This document shows, piece after piece, positions 12,401-23,000 of a stretch of 64,000 nt of DNA (its first letter is position 1; each line of letters opens with the position of its first letter). The notes beneath the pieces are model-generated. The model was not told the origin of the DNA, searched no databases, and saw only the letters and a program-made list of their open reading frames with translations. Source of the stretch: Paenibacillus oryzisoli (GTDB lineage Bacteria > Bacillota > Bacilli > Paenibacillales > NBRC-103111); NCBI RefSeq assembly GCF_001653565.1, contig NZ_LYPB01000070.1, positions 1-64,000 of the forward strand. The letters run 5' to 3'. Made by a program: the position numbers and the translations under genes.

Positions 12401-14043
12401 ATTTGGGTGAAGCAGTGTCAGTAGCCAGCGATGGTACTGTGAAAGGCTTGAAAGAGGGCGCAGGTATTGCGAAAGCGGAATATGCGATATCCGATACGGT
12501 GTCACTTCAGGCGATGACAGCTGTAATGGTTGAGGAGTTTATTTCCAGTTACACACAGGCTGTTCCTAATAACACGACTGCGACGAAAGTCAACGTTGTT
12601 TCTTCGGTAGATGTAACGAAAGCATCTCTCGTTTATCACGTGTATCCGAAATCGCTAGGAGTGCCAGTTGCTCCTAAGTATGGGGATGATGTGAGCGGAT
12701 GGAGCTTGCTGCCTGCGGATGGGATTATTCCTGTAACTGCGGGAGACAAGATTGCGCTTGCGAAGAAGAGTGATGGTGGTAAGCAGGCTGTTGCAGTAAG
12801 CGAGTTGATGCCTGCCGTTATTTGGAGCTCATCAACTGGTGGTTTTGGCGGTGGTGGCTTCGGTGGATTCCCTGGCGTTAATTCGGATGTTCTAGTAGGC
12901 GGTGAGAAGGTCGCTTCTGAGAAGAAGGATGATCGGATCTTCGTTAAGATTTCCGATACAACAGGAATCGGCAAGGGCACGAAGCTTTCCATTACATCAC
13001 AAGATAAGACAGTTGTTGGTTATGAATTTGATATCAGCACAAAAGTATTGGAGCAAGCAGCGAAAAGTAAGCAAACCATTGCGATTTCATCTCCTTTTGC
13101 AGAACTTGCATTCCCTGCTAGCGAAGTAACAGGCCTTTCTGATGACTTGCAAGTCAAGATCGATAAGAATAGCCAGGGGGAGAAGAATAGCTTTGAACAA
13201 ATTGCTCATGAGCTGCAAGCTGATTTGTTAGGCGGCGGACAGGGAGTCAGATTCGACATTCAGGCATCGAATGCTTATAAGGATCGATCCGTACTAGCCA
13301 AAATCGCATTGCCAGATGACGTGGCCGCAAACGATATAACAGCGGTTGTGCTCAAGGATGCGAATGGCAATTGGACAACCGTTCCGTGGAAGTTTGATGT
13401 CGTTAACAATCAAGCTTATGTGAATCTGGTGTTGACTGGCAGCGGAAGCGTGGCTTTTATTCGCAATCATCCCAACTTTGTTGACGTTGAAGATGAGAGC
13501 TGGGCGAAGAAATCGATAAGTGATGCGGCAGGTCGACTGTTCATGTTGGGCAGAACAGCCGATCAATTCGTACCGGATAGCCATATTACGAGAGCAGAGT
13601 ATCCTACTGTGCTGCTCCGAGTGCTCGGTCTTATGAACCAAAAAGCGGATGTTCGTTTCGAGGATATTGAGAGAATTGATTGGTACAGCCGTAGTGTAGC
13701 CATTGCAGCAGAGAATGGCATCGTCGATGGCTTCAAGGACGGCACTTATAGACCGAACGAAGAGCTGTCGAGGATGGAAGCCATGGTGATGGTAGGACGA
13801 AGCATGAAACTAATCGGCGTGGATGCTGCGATGACTGAAAGCGAAGTGAACAGCACGCTTGGTGCTTTCAAGGATGATGCATCCATACCAGATTGGGCAA
13901 GGGAAGCTGTTGCCTTGTGCATCAAATACGGCATTATTACAGGGCAAGATCAATCCGTCAACACTGCTGATGCACTGACTAGAGCACAAGCAGCGGCTAT
14001 TGCGATCAGATTCAATCAACTCGTACCTATTAGCTTTCCTTAA
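6421..14043 (+). CDS. Giant SLH-anchored surface protein
   Basis: 2540 residues; AAGGAG (6406-6411) precedes the ATG by 9 bp. A signal peptide covers about residues 1-27. The N-terminal half is beta-rich with an unfamiliar domain beginning VLSNSFLKVTVDN. A Glu-rich run (about residues 893-912) lies centrally, then fibronectin/Ig-like modules (about residues 1590-1935), then a glycine-rich linker (GGFGGGGFGGFPG, about residue 2142). The last 195 residues hold three SLH domains, seen as repeats of F-D...W....I..A...G...G...G.F.P...ITRAE, which bind pyruvylated secondary cell-wall polymer in this group of bacteria. It should cover the cell surface. It is one of two SLH proteins in the operon. 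I do not recognise a catalytic domain. Confidence 0.85.
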   Translation: MRVIRKWLSICLLISLVLNFPLSVLADVVNQKDVTVLSNSFLKVTVDNNTGRFAIRTVEGQPIRKNDQNVNMMFRGDDPESSFTTFRIDGTDYIFGNPYKFAVDFFSEITKPRIVSNPDGTKQVETVWTIKGVEIKQILMLYMDVKDIANSGNVNVRYEVTNHSGADVQVGTRILLDTMVGGNDGPAFQVGTAYQVPLQVERKLVDESKLDSSVGEHEKALFTLPAYWVMKDKWDKSNPLATNVVAYGFNNFSEKDINIVDEMIVGHWNSLANTKWDYTVNPNLDFTTDTNDYGTADSAVALYWNADPIAKNAMKSFETVYGLGEIVEPDKVFSIRYIDPVNQLATEEDGNAYVNEGVFDIVAEIENLPSFNIEHSNIQLEMTLDSGLSFVELDSKGQPIIENGKVKTKTDRSMKINYRKEATPEEAQHGIQPKYKPGETVTASFKVVAKGRAWPTTKEYMLTASSKETEKALDELKSKSKYQDKNEDKNQANDMSIEAQYMSSKANFVFLPPVGTAAQSYVYAMSPEEAYATDVKYITLNLSNIEAYYTGNATTDPNFDLYFKEMATGQRYKVPVKDSVILQPAGDGQVGDMRISYRTGDMVDANGAVMKDENGKELNNLGPELPLGEYQVEIDYKGDKGDDPEIAQLYDITTNQRFVVSENEEARVRKANILTVVKTKVDLTAQPGKPLSTEEIEELEENFPGYKVKDRTQLNNDISIFGLVKGALGIASKAVDPQFDIENALSNEEVAAYRLMPFESEEELEAYKEEIEEEAKDSGEEEPGTEVLVEITGMINQIGSGDDAEYVVDTKKEPAIINKSVAYSGKDMVFAKGKLDIFGIKANTDKIPFFNTLNIKGDGTLSVASSGFVFNKGEWTLDFYNGFDKSLTKKEEEDEEGEEEEEEEETGGEDDSLNGSLKWAVGGLGDRLNPLRQLMVSDVYFNKHSLFAAPSFSINGFGLKFNDFILREGGVSFGGTVSLKIIESEIKNVIFNDKGFVGIDAGLKFDLNESLGLIESTEEEEDGKKKPSGEINIVHYEQEVEGIENTYGLKFNASLSGMTSVGVEIEFKKVKDKRILPNVIGFSADLGEPGVLIAGATYLTSIRGAIRELADTIAGGSSDVPLTIEAGADVSFGVNPATFYGSIDMTLRQSGIRLAGKLDFSEERLVMLKKATIEAQWMTPWFVSASAEVDILGWDVIIGRASIFIGQNLIKNRIDFEGFVNAKVQIPGSVPVVGGMALGGISLGANNDKMWGSVSILFISLGITYYFDGDIEFGTSGEKLPDGLLYLRMEDPETGPKLVAIGQGIQTLATSWESREDAIHDIEYHSISEGVSILDNGSMNIGIGGITVSDEGKLHAIPMSNVTGDALLELEYFGNKAPNLVLKDNNGKDYKLIYDETRTNPQANAFTQHIPTGVQAARNKVYIAIPKNLVGGGIWKLYADQLVESKLLNIPQVAKLDEIKLSPSAADVNKFTASWKVSNAKQGDTVNLYLTKDAVMNQQTGAGGDILAPGDAGMLIGKDLNVSNLGGKTGNLTAGQVEIDVTKVPLLGDTEDIRGMLAQGNYYLRAELKSTSNFQTKTTANRFEIVDPLAPTAVSDVALKPVGNGYFELSFKPAPKKPDQAEYGHSYAIDVLQQVNGKLVPYSNFGSLLLSDKKLESYWNAQSGKYEHIRLGGWTATSNSNAVDHASLEGNSAQGTIKYTGLEVGQEYVIGVSAATKPPKTADKHENNHFANRIDTASTLLPVPSKPKLSPQVTNGKRLSKVTDAFIEVLTNTTEQSITFTSDQPNVEVEAIYDDQSLGKVDLVNQQGGSAGTLNFTNFTTDGKYAIELKTRNTSTGDFSITMLYLTVDTIAPVIYIDTPLTGERTKNGKIKVSGTTSNDSTMEVNGQRVTVGQNGKFAGEITAASDDPTFPISFQALDHAGNRNQASVTLTNGSYQLPVALVLRNVPNLRKNESRKIEAFLRLPDGKDTQGHPKFKEVVVPNADSNKLTFSNYLGEAVSVASDGTVKGLKEGAGIAKAEYAISDTVSLQAMTAVMVEEFISSYTQAVPNNTTATKVNVVSSVDVTKASLVYHVYPKSLGVPVAPKYGDDVSGWSLLPADGIIPVTAGDKIALAKKSDGGKQAVAVSELMPAVIWSSSTGGFGGGGFGGFPGVNSDVLVGGEKVASEKKDDRIFVKISDTTGIGKGTKLSITSQDKTVVGYEFDISTKVLEQAAKSKQTIAISSPFAELAFPASEVTGLSDDLQVKIDKNSQGEKNSFEQIAHELQADLLGGGQGVRFDIQASNAYKDRSVLAKIALPDDVAANDITAVVLKDANGNWTTVPWKFDVVNNQAYVNLVLTGSGSVAFIRNHPNFVDVEDESWAKKSISDAAGRLFMLGRTADQFVPDSHITRAEYPTVLLRVLGLMNQKADVRFEDIERIDWYSRSVAIAAENGIVDGFKDGTYRPNEELSRMEAMVMVGRSMKLIGVDAAMTESEVNSTLGAFKDDASIPDWAREAVALCIKYGIITGQDQSVNTADALTRAQAAAIAIRFNQLVPISFP

Positions 14044-14079
14044 ATTGGTATGGAGATCATTAGAGCGGGATGGTGTAAC

Positions 14080-17000
14080 ATGCGTTTCACAAGAAAATCA
14101 ATCGCAGTGATGATGTTTGTTGTTTTATTTCTTTCTGTCACTGCGACAGCGTGGATTGTTAATGCTGCGAATGATGCTTGGGAGGATTATGCGGCAACGG
14201 ATTGGTATGATTCGAATTATCAGACGTTCACAATTGATTCAGAAGCAAAGCTTGCGGGTATTGCTAAATTGGTAAACAGCGGTGTCACGGATTTTAATGG
14301 AAAAACATTGGAAATAAGTAGGGATATGAGTCTATCGGCTCACGAATGGGTGCCGATAGGACACGAAAGTCATCCATTCAAGGGGATTCTGCTCGGAAAG
14401 GGCGGACAGAGCTTCCATCTGTCTGGCCTAAACATTGACAGCAACGATAAGCATGTTGGGTTTATCGGTTATATGAACGGAGCAACTGTTGGAGGATTTC
14501 AATTGACAGGTGACATAAAGGTTAGCGCCAATGATTTCGTCTATGCTGGCGCAGTCGCAGGTTATATGGATCTTAACAGTACCATCCTAAACATAACGAA
14601 TAATGTATCGTTAATAGTGACAACGACGAAAGACGCGTATGTCGGAGGTATTGTCGGTGATGGGGCTGGTACACTATCAAACGTTGTCAATAACGCAAGC
14701 GTAAGGTTGAATGGTTCTGCCAAAGGGGTTATAGGTGGTATTGCCGCAACCTCGCACGGCGCAGCAGGCTTAACGCTCAAGAAAATTGCGAATACGGGAG
14801 ATATTACAGTTGCCAATAGTGTGTACGAAGCTAATATTGGCGGAATTGTCGGCTTAGCTAACGCTGGCATCTACATTGGGAAGAATGATCCGACTAAACC
14901 AACGGAATTAGACACTTACATTAGAAACAGCGGTGATATTACGGCTGCTTCCAATAAGGTTATGATGAGCGGCGGAATCCTGGGGAGAGCGACGCCTAGC
15001 GCAAGCGTGACCTTCTCCACGCTCACATCGAATAGTGGCAACATTCACATTACGGGACCAGGGGCTGCTGGTTCTTATGCCGGCGGGCTTGTCGGCTCTT
15101 TCGAGCAGAACTTGGAATTGGACTTTGATTTTCAACAACAAGGCACTATCACCAACTACGCAGGTTCATCGACGTACACGGGAGGGGTTACTGGTATTGT
15201 CTACGGTAATTTCACTTGGGGGAAAAGCTTCACGAATGGTGTACCTATCAACGTTAGCGGTACAGATGGCATCTATACAGGTGGGATTGTTGGAAGAGTG
15301 GGCGGAACGGTCACGTTCACGAATGCAGCGAAAAATATAGCCAGTGTTCAAGTTACCGGTTCTGGTAATGAGGTATTCACTGGTGGACTTGTAGGTTTTG
15401 CCGGCAGTCGCCTTCTACTGAACAGCACAGCTAATGATGCTTATATCAACAGTGGCAGCATCACGGTATCAGGGGCTGCGGATGTCTACACAGGCGGGAT
15501 TGTCTCAAATAAAGCTTATGTTAAGGCTGGAAATAATGTTCAGAGTTCAGGTGATATTACGGTAAGTGGTACTCAAAAACTCTATACAGGCGGCTTTGTA
15601 GGTACTGTATCTGGAAGTGATATGCAGTTAGCCAATGAATCCTACGGGCATAAGCTGACGGTCTCGGCTACTTCATCTGGTGAAGATAGCGCAGTCTACA
15701 CGGGCGGAATCGTTGGCTATTACGCCGTCAGCGGTACCATCGAAAATCCAGTCTTTACAGGTCAAATGACAGTAAACGGCGGAACAGGAGCCTACAGCGG
15801 CGGGGTTGCTGGATATGCAGCAGGCGGAACGATAACGAATGCAACCATTGGAAATCCGGAAGCTGGCCCTACTCAGATATCGTCTGACGGGAATGTCGGT
15901 GGGGTTACTGGATATTTGAGTGGACGTGTAACGACGGCCATTGTTAAACATACATCTATCATTTCCAGCGGAGTCGACGGGTTCGCCGGCGGTATCGCAG
16001 GTCAAGCGAAGGGCGAGATCTCAGGCGCCATGGTGGATGCTGCCAATTTTTCAAATCATGAAAACTTTATTACGGTGAATGGGGCGAATACGTCTGCAGG
16101 AGGAGTTGTTGGTGCTGACGATGGGGCGCTGCTCATAAGTGCAAGTGAGATCAATACGATTAGTATTAGTGCCAGTGCAGGAGCGAATCATGCCAGAATC
16201 GGCGGGGCAATAGGTGATAACAATGCCAATTTATCGAGGGGCAATTTGCCCACAATATCGACAATAAAGATATCATCGAAAGCCGATAATGCTGCGCTTG
16301 GTGGAATCGTTGGTGTCAATAAGGGAATCCTGACAGGGTTATCGGCGAATACGATCTCGATTTCTTCCGAAGGAGCATCGAGCAAGGTTGGTGGAATGGT
16401 TGGTTTCACCCAGGGTGAAATCATCAACCCGCGTGTATACGCAGAAGACGGCGGCGTGCTGCAGATTAACGTACGAGGGAATGATTCTGCGATTGGGGGC
16501 GTAGCAGGGACTGCGGATACTACTACAATTCGAGGCAATGGTCAGGACGGAAATATAACGGGTCTAGTCATCACGACAGATGCGGGGGCGAGTGCTGCTC
16601 GCGTTGGCGGACTTGTTGGAGAGAGCGATAAAGCATCGATTCTAAGCGCTGTAGTAGAAAATCCGCAATTAACGATTGGTGGATCTAATTCCCAAGTTGG
16701 CGGTCTGGTTGGTCTCATAAAGGATGCGGCTATTACACAGTCCTACTTAAAAGGTGTAGATGGTGAATATGCCGTATTGACCATAAGTGGCAACGATACG
16801 GATGCAGGCGGTCTGGCAGGAGAAGCAGAACGTATTACCATGACGGGCAACGCAGGGGACGCCAACGTGGAAAACTTGACGTTGCTAGTTAACAATGGGA
16901 CTAACGGCGTGCGTGCCGGCGGAATTGTCGGTGCTAATATAGAAAGCAAAATTGAGAAAACATTCGCTGCATCTGTAAACTTGACGTCAAGGGGGAGTTT

Positions 17001-20000
17001 CTCTCTTGTAGGCGGAATAACAGGCTATAACAAAGGAACAGAAACAGCGATTCTGAATCAAAACTTTATGAACGTACTTACGATATCGTTACCTGTCTCA
17101 GCTTCGTCTTCGACGGTTGGCGGGATGATTGGTTTAAACGATGCGAGGTCAGGCAATGCCGATTCAGCTCTTATCGAAAATGCGGTAAGTACGATTCAGA
17201 ATAGCCGTATCGTTGGCAAAATTACTGTGCATGCGCCAAACTCTCTGACAGGCGGCATGATTGGTGAAAATAGATCTATTGTGGCGAACAATAGTATCGT
17301 AGAGAAATTACCAATCGTTGCTGATGGCAATCAAGGGATTGTCGGCGGTTTGATTGGTAAAAATGCAGGAACAAGCTTCTATACCTATTCCAATGCGATT
17401 CTTACAATCGGCGGGGAGTCCACGATAGCAGGGGGGCTTGTTGGTGAAAATTCGGGCAAGATTCTTTCCTCCTATATCGAAACGAACTTGATCGGTGATG
17501 CCGTTGGTGTGACAGGCAATTACGCGCTTTTGGGCGGATTAGTCGGTAAGAATAGCGGTACGCTAGATAAAAGCTTCACTTCGGCTGAAGTCACTGCCAC
17601 TGGATCCAAGACGTATGTTGGCGGATTAGTAGGGGAACAGACAGGAGCTGTTTCCAATTCGTACTCAGCCAACAATATAACGGCAATTGGGGAAGGCTCG
17701 TATGCAGGTGGGTTAATCGGCCGATTGACGATGGGAACGGTCACTGGAAGTTATTCGGCAGGTCAGGTCATCGCGAACAAGCTGCAGGGCAAGGATGGAC
17801 CTTATGCAGGCGGCTTTGCTGGTTACTACAACCATACAAGTAAAGATCTCATCGACAACACCTACTATGTCAAGGATGAGAGTAAGTCGATTAACAGTGG
17901 TCTGCTGGATTTCGGCGGCGGAAAATATTATGAACTTAATATGTACTCGCGTCTTAGTCCTGTTCTCTCTGAATCACTCGCTAGCCGTACTATATTCCCT
18001 AGTTTATCAGGGTGGGACTTTAGCGATAGGACATGGAGATATGGTACTCCTAATGCAGCTTATAAATATCCAGAGCTCAATCTGAGTGCGAATACAGGAG
18101 GCACATCGGGAGATGGAAGCGCGGGCAGCGGTAATAATGTCAACATGAATATCAATTGGTATACGAAACAGCCTTCGGCTTTACGATTTATAATTCAAAC
18201 TGAAGCTGATTTAGCAGGTTTGGCAGGTATTGTTAATGGCTCCATAACAGGAATTGATCGGTTTGATTTTAAAGGAAGAGAAATTGAAGTAAGGGCACCT
18301 ATTCATATTCAATCCAATCAATGGGCGCCAATAGGCAATACGGAACTAAATGCTTTTGAAGGGAGCTTTAATGGGAACAACTATGTGATCAGCGGACTTA
18401 AGGTATCGGCGAGCAGCTACGCTGGTTTGTTCGGGGTCATCGGAAGTGATGCCACAGTTAGTCAGATTAATCTAGAACCGATTACAGTCGATGGGAATCA
18501 ACATGTGGGTTCAATCGCAGGGCTGAGTAAAGGAATGCTCACTCACATACATGTTAAGTTATTCGATCTGGCGAAAGTGTCTAATGGCATCATTGTAGGT
18601 GGTATTATAGGCAAAAATACCGGAGAAGCTACGGATTTGTCCCTCACTGTACAAGGCGGGAGCAAGTTGTCCACGAGTGCAAACAATGCGATTGTCGGTG
18701 GATTGGTTGGGGATAATAGCTCATCGATAACCAACAGTAGTGTTACTTTGACAAAAGGGAGCCTTGAAACGACTGGAGAGCATGCGATTGTCGGTGGTCT
18801 GGTTGGCAGACAATCGGGCAATGCATCTTCGCTTACTGCACACATCCAAGCAGAAGGAACAATTCAATCGACTGGAACATCAAGCGTTGTTGGAGGAATG
18901 GTTGGTTCGTACGAATCAGGCAGAGCTGATGGCATGACGATTAGTTTAACTGGTGGTATCTTGAAAGCTATGGCAGCCAATGCCATCGTTGGCGGTGTTA
19001 TAGGTCAATCTGGCAGTGATCAAAGCACCAGCAATATGAACCTTACCGCAACCAATGAGACAGAAGTTGTGAATATCCAAGGTAACGGCACGGTAGGAGG
19101 CATTTTCGGCGTTAAAACAGGGAAGGGCACCAACGTCTTCGATGTGGATGGTGCTTCGGTACATTGGGCAACACTCACTGCGAGTGATAGTGGTATTCTT
19201 GGCGGTATTGCCGGTAAGTTGACGAATGCAGCTATTCGAGAAGTCGTATTCGAAGGCACGCTTACAGCCTCCGGCCAAGATATTGTTATGGGCGGTATAG
19301 CGGGTCACGCCGTAGATTCAATCATTTATGAGCCAGTAGTATCGCCAGCAATTCATTTAACGGCTACTGAGGGAGAAAGTTCAGTCGGAGGTGTTGCAGG
19401 CATAGTGGAATCCTCTCATCCCGATGCCGCGTTGGATTTCGACACCTTCATTCCACTTTATGCAGGCGTATACGAAGCGAAGTTGAATGATAAAATGATC
19501 GAGATCACAGGATCAGGTCAGAAGGCCAATGTATTCGCAGGCACGCTTGCGGGGCAGCTCCAATCGGCTTCGATCTACAACTCAACTTCATCAGCGGATC
19601 TGCGAGTATCTGGAATGAAGACTGCAACGCTCGGCGGTGTGGCTGGTTTAAGCAGCGGCTACATTATAAATACAACCATAACAAGCGGTATTGAAGCGAC
19701 TTCAAGCAGTGATTACAACATCGGGGGAATCGTTGGGCAAGCAACTGGCGGTAAAATCGCCTATGTACGAGCGGAGTCCCCACATCAGGAGCAAATCACA
19801 CTTGGTGATAGTGTTACTATCACTCGGGTTCCTACAGCAACGCGTGTTGGTGGCGTTGCAGGTATGGCGGACGCAACAGACATGCAAAATGTCTCTTCTC
19901 GTCTTCCGATTGGGGTTACAAGTACGAATCCGTATAATACGATCTATGCAGGTGGCTTTGCGGGAATGCTGGGTGAGAACACAGCGGGTTTGATCAAGAG

Positions 20001-23000
20001 AGTTTTCGCTGAAGGTGCTGTTACGGTAAGTGGAAAAGCAGGCGCATTCACAGGCGGCTTCGCAGGATCGATCAACGCGTATAACATTCAGGAAGCATAC
20101 GCATCGGGCAATGTTTCGAATACGGCATTTGATGCACGAAGCGGCGGCTTTGCTGGTGTCATTAATAACGGAGGAGCGCTTGTGGATGCTTACGCATCGC
20201 AAGATACGGTAACCGCGTTAGGCTCTAACGGGGCTACCCGATCATACGCGGGTGGTTTCGCGGGATATAATGACGGTAGTCTGAAAAGGGTATATTCGAA
20301 TGTAAGCCATATATCTGCCCTAGCAGGCGGAGCCAATTCTTACATGGGTGCGCTAATCGGCTACAATTTCAGAGATGGCCTAGTTGCCAGCGCGTACTAT
20401 ACCGGCAGCTTACCGCCAATCAAACATGATACGAGCAGCGGTCAAGCGGCGAATGTGAAGCAAGCTGACTTTACGAACCATCATGGGCTTCAAAACTGGG
20501 ATTTCTCGACGAATGCCGCGACATGGAGTTACCTGGATGGCATCAATGGTAATGCGCCTGTGTTAGTTAACGTTACGAATTGGAGATTTGCGCCAGACGT
20601 ATCTTTCATGAAGGAACAAGAGAAAGGGGATTCCCATTTCATAGCGGCAAGCGCTGAGCAATTGGCAGGCATTGTTTTGCTGTATGAGGATTTGGAATTT
20701 TATAAGTGGTTTAATCGGGCTGCAACGAATTGGCCAGAGATTGAACAAGTAACCCTAAGCGCTGACATTGCACTAAAGAATCGCTTGTGGATGCCGCTCT
20801 CTTCCTTCGAAGGAGAGTTTGACGGTGGTAGCCACGTTATCTCGGGTCTCACTTATTTGGCGGATCAGTATGATAATTACGGCTTCATTTCAAATCTTCA
20901 CGGCAGACTCGCTAATGTGAAATTCGACCAAGCCCGAATTACTGGCGGCTCCCATACGGGAGTTGCTGTTGGAACGAATCATACGGGTGCGACAGTGTCG
21001 AATGTAACAGTGAGCAACTCGAACGTGCAAGGTCTTGCTGACCAAACTGGCGGCATCGCTGGTGTGAATAACGGCAAGATGAGTCAAGTTCGCATAGCAG
21101 GCGTAGAACTTACAGGTACAAGTGCAGTAGGTGGTATAGCTGGGGTGAATACAGGCACGGTTACAGGTGCTTCTGCATATGGATCTATCACAGCGAATGG
21201 ATCTTTCGTCGGTGGCATCACGGGCCATAATTTGGAGGGTGCTTCGATAGAGCAAAGCTTCTCGTACTCAGATGTAAAGGTGCGGGGGGATTCACCACAT
21301 GCAGGTGGTATTGCCGGCGAAAATAATGGCGCTATCACAAACAGTTACAATTCGGGTACAGTGTCCGCAAGCGGGACTACGATAGCAAGAGCTGGCGGCA
21401 TTGCTGGCTACGCACCTGAAGGTTCCATTGACAATTCCATTAATACTGGACAAGTTTCCGCTAACATTAACGGGGTATTGGTCAAGGGGAAATCATGGTT
21501 TGGCGGCATTGCTGGGCAAGTGGGCCAGCCCACTTCACTTCAGCATAATTATTTTGATGAGCAAATGCTTCAGTTCCGATCTGCCTATTATGATGAAGCA
21601 GGCAATCGGATTCCGACAGATGCGCTCAAAGCAGCAGCCATGAAAACAACGGTTCTAGTAAGTGGTGATTTGCCTTCTGGGCTCCATCAATCGGTTTGGT
21701 TTGCGAAGGGGGGCTTTTATCCTCAACTTGCCGTACATAACGGTACAACGGAAAGCGAGCTCTCGGTTGCAGCGGTTATTTTGAATTCAGGCGATACCGC
21801 CTATCATGTAACGGGCAGCTATAGCCAAACTATCGATCCTTCGATTCGTTGGGCAATCGACAAACGTGGTGAAGAGACCGTACTAACCGCGTCGAAGACG
21901 GGTGTAAGTCGAAGCATTACAATCAACAAGAAGCCAGTCTTGTATACGGAAACAGCTGTACAACCGACAGGCTCGGACACCTCTGTTGAATTCAAAGAGA
22001 AAATGGAAGTGACGCTTGACACTATTGAACTTGGTGGGAGCATTTACTATACGTTGGACGGTAGCGAGCCTTCCGAGAATTCCCTAGTGTATACGCAGGC
22101 TATTACACTTTACGAGACAACAACAATTAAAGCCATCACAAGCGTTGATGGTAAAAATACGAGTGAAACCTTCACAGGGAACTACAAAAAAAGGGCGCCA
22201 ATTACTGTAGGAGGTGGAGGTGGAGGTGGGTCCATGCCACCGAAGACGGGGTCGACTGTTGAGGTGTTGGTCAATGGTAAAGCCGAGTCCATAGGACTCG
22301 AAACTTCTTCGACGGAGGGGGCCGTCGTCACGTCGATGATTACCGTCAACGAGCAAGTGATGGAGAAATTGTTGAAAGAGCAAGGCGATCAAGCGGAAAT
22401 TACAATCGTATTTAATAAACGCGCTGACATCTCGATTGGAGAACTAAGTGCCGAGTTACTCCAGAAGATGGCGAACAAGCAAGCAAATCTCAAAGTGGAT
22501 ACAGGAACAGTCTACTACAGTATTCCTACAGAACAGTTCAATGTAAAAGAGATGTCTACAAAACTCGGCACCGATATCGCTTTGAAGGATATCCTGGTGC
22601 GCATTGAAATGCGGGCATCTGCAGAGGAGCAAGTGAAGCAGTTTCATGACGCGGCGGTGGCAGGTGGATACACGCTAGTGACGCCGCCGGTCAGCTTCAA
22701 AGTAACGTACACATATGGGAATAGAGTGGTTGAGCTTGGCGATTTCAGCAGCTATGTTGAGCGAGCTATACGTTTATCTAGCGAAGCGGAAACAAGCAAA
22801 CTCTCAACTGGCGTTGTCATTGAAAAGGATGGTACGATCCATCATGTCCCTACTCAAATCCGACATGTAAACGGCAACGTGTATGCTGTTATCCGCACGT
22901 TACCCAGCAGCGGAGAGTTTGTTTTGATCGCAAACCCAGTATCCTTCGCGGATGCGACGACGCATTGGGCCCAACAAACCATTAATGATATGGGGTCACG

